From an uncultured Desulfobacteraceae bacterium (lineage in GTDB: Bacteria; Desulfobacterota; Desulfobacteria; Desulfobacterales; UBA5852): a stretch of 64,000 nt of DNA. The translations under genes and the position numbers were made by a program. The DNA lies in NCBI GenBank assembly GCA_913060875.1, contig CAJXSL010000004.1, positions 124,001 to 188,000 on the forward strand, in the 5' to 3' direction. Numbering within the stretch: position 1 is the stretch's first letter; each line of letters starts with the position of its first letter. Shown piece by piece: positions 63,719 to 64,000 of the stretch. The notes below the pieces were generated by a model that saw only the letters and a list, made by a program, of their open reading frames with translations, was not told the DNA's origin and ran no database searches.

Positions 63719-64000
63719 TCATGATTGACCAAACAATGCTTTTACTGCGTTGCGATCCGTCGTGCCGTCCGCCTGTTTAGGCAGCCGATCGACCAATTCA
63801 ACGTAGCGGGGTTTTTTATAGCGCGCGATGCGCACCGCTACGAATTCGGCCAGGTCATCCGGAGCAATCGTTTCTCCGGGATGAAGGACACAAACGGCTT
63901 TGACGCCCTCACCGAACTTCGGGTCCGGCACGCCGATCACGGCGACGTCCGCAACGGCCTCGTGGGTCATAATGACCGCCTCCACCTCGGCCGGATAGAC
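63719..64000 (-). CDS. Acyl-CoA synthetase, C-terminal end (5' part outside window)
   Basis: The frame is open through the right edge: VYPAEVEAVIMTHEAVADVA, VIGVPDPKFGEGVKAVCVLH, and ARYKKPRYVELVDRLPK are the standard C-terminal subdomain of AMP-forming acyl-CoA synthetases. The final motif, usually P-x2-x-x-GK, reads PKQADGTTDRNAVK, so the adenylation lysine is replaced by threonine. The earlier Met at 63985 is internal, not the start. It is 59 bases upstream of the beta-CASP gene in the same direction. Confidence 0.88.
   Translation of the reverse strand, partial: VYPAEVEAVIMTHEAVADVAVIGVPDPKFGEGVKAVCVLHPGETIAPDDLAEFVAVRIARYKKPRYVELVDRLPKQADGTTDRNAVKALFGQS

Overview
This window looks like chromosome of a mesophilic anaerobic member of the Desulfobacterota (sulfate-reducer type, Desulfosarcina/Desulfobacteraceae-like). 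The evidence is a tungsten-type aldehyde:ferredoxin oxidoreductase, MetF/MetV of the methyl branch of the Wood-Ljungdahl pathway next to a NarI-like/tetraheme cytochrome membrane complex, a selenocysteine formate dehydrogenase, and many sigma-54 activators with matching -24/-12 promoters. The assignment is inferred from gene content; there is no rRNA or tRNA gene in the window to confirm it. Both ends cut through genes (aldehyde oxidoreductase at the left, acyl-CoA synthetase at the right).

1-9.7 kb: aldehyde oxidoreductase (partial), two small unknowns, a response regulator/PATAN-type protein divergent from a chemotaxis receptor, a lone HsdR-N nuclease-like protein, an AMP-forming acyl-CoA synthetase and a YjbQ protein. 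9.7-15.5 kb: a minus-strand envelope/secretion block, namely ECF sigma factor, an anti-sigma factor whose outer domain resembles a subtilase prodomain, a secreted subtilase, a secreted protein sharing a domain with that subtilase, and a secreted SGNH-like/CBM protein. 16-20.6 kb: a ZraSR-like two-component system and ZraP-like periplasmic protein, with repeated GGGTAAAAATGCCCC-type operator boxes at both ends and a sigma-54 promoter for zraP; a small secreted gene beside it is frameshifted.

20.7-27.1 kb: the C1/energy block. metF, a NarI-like membrane protein, a small Fe-S protein, a tetraheme cytochrome c and metV form one plus-strand operon that converges on a UGA-containing formate dehydrogenase with a clear SECIS. 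27.5-31.7 kb: an outer-membrane porin with a near-perfect sigma-54 promoter, its probable activator, and a TetR regulator with its own operator. 31.8-36.1 kb: VanZ-like protein, thrS, RNase D, alpha/beta hydrolase. 36.1-41.5 kb: TetR, Zn-alcohol dehydrogenase, bile-acid/sodium-type symporter, ThDP enzyme and SDR, probably one catabolic unit. 42-45.7 kb: small zinc-ribbon proteins, a cyclic-nucleotide-binding protein, a sigma-54 activator and a divergent lipoprotein with a sigma-54 promoter. 45.9-51.6 kb: AsmA-like giant protein, TetR, LysM protein and an internally duplicated membrane protein. 51.8-59.4 kb: three EamA transporters, tRNA-dihydrouridine synthase, histidine ammonia-lyase operon with a HutC-like operator, aspartoacylase. 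59.4-64 kb: thioredoxin/rhodanese/MauE-like operon, a MITE, HEAT-repeat miniprotein, beta-CASP metallo-beta-lactamase protein and a partial acyl-CoA synthetase.

Two dispersed repeat families (R1 with TTAACCCGAA...TTCGGGTT ends; R2, a modular GC-rich repeat) and one MITE sit in the intergenic gaps. The strongest candidates for undescribed biology are the metF-cytochrome-metV operon and the ECF sigma/prodomain anti-sigma/subtilase module.
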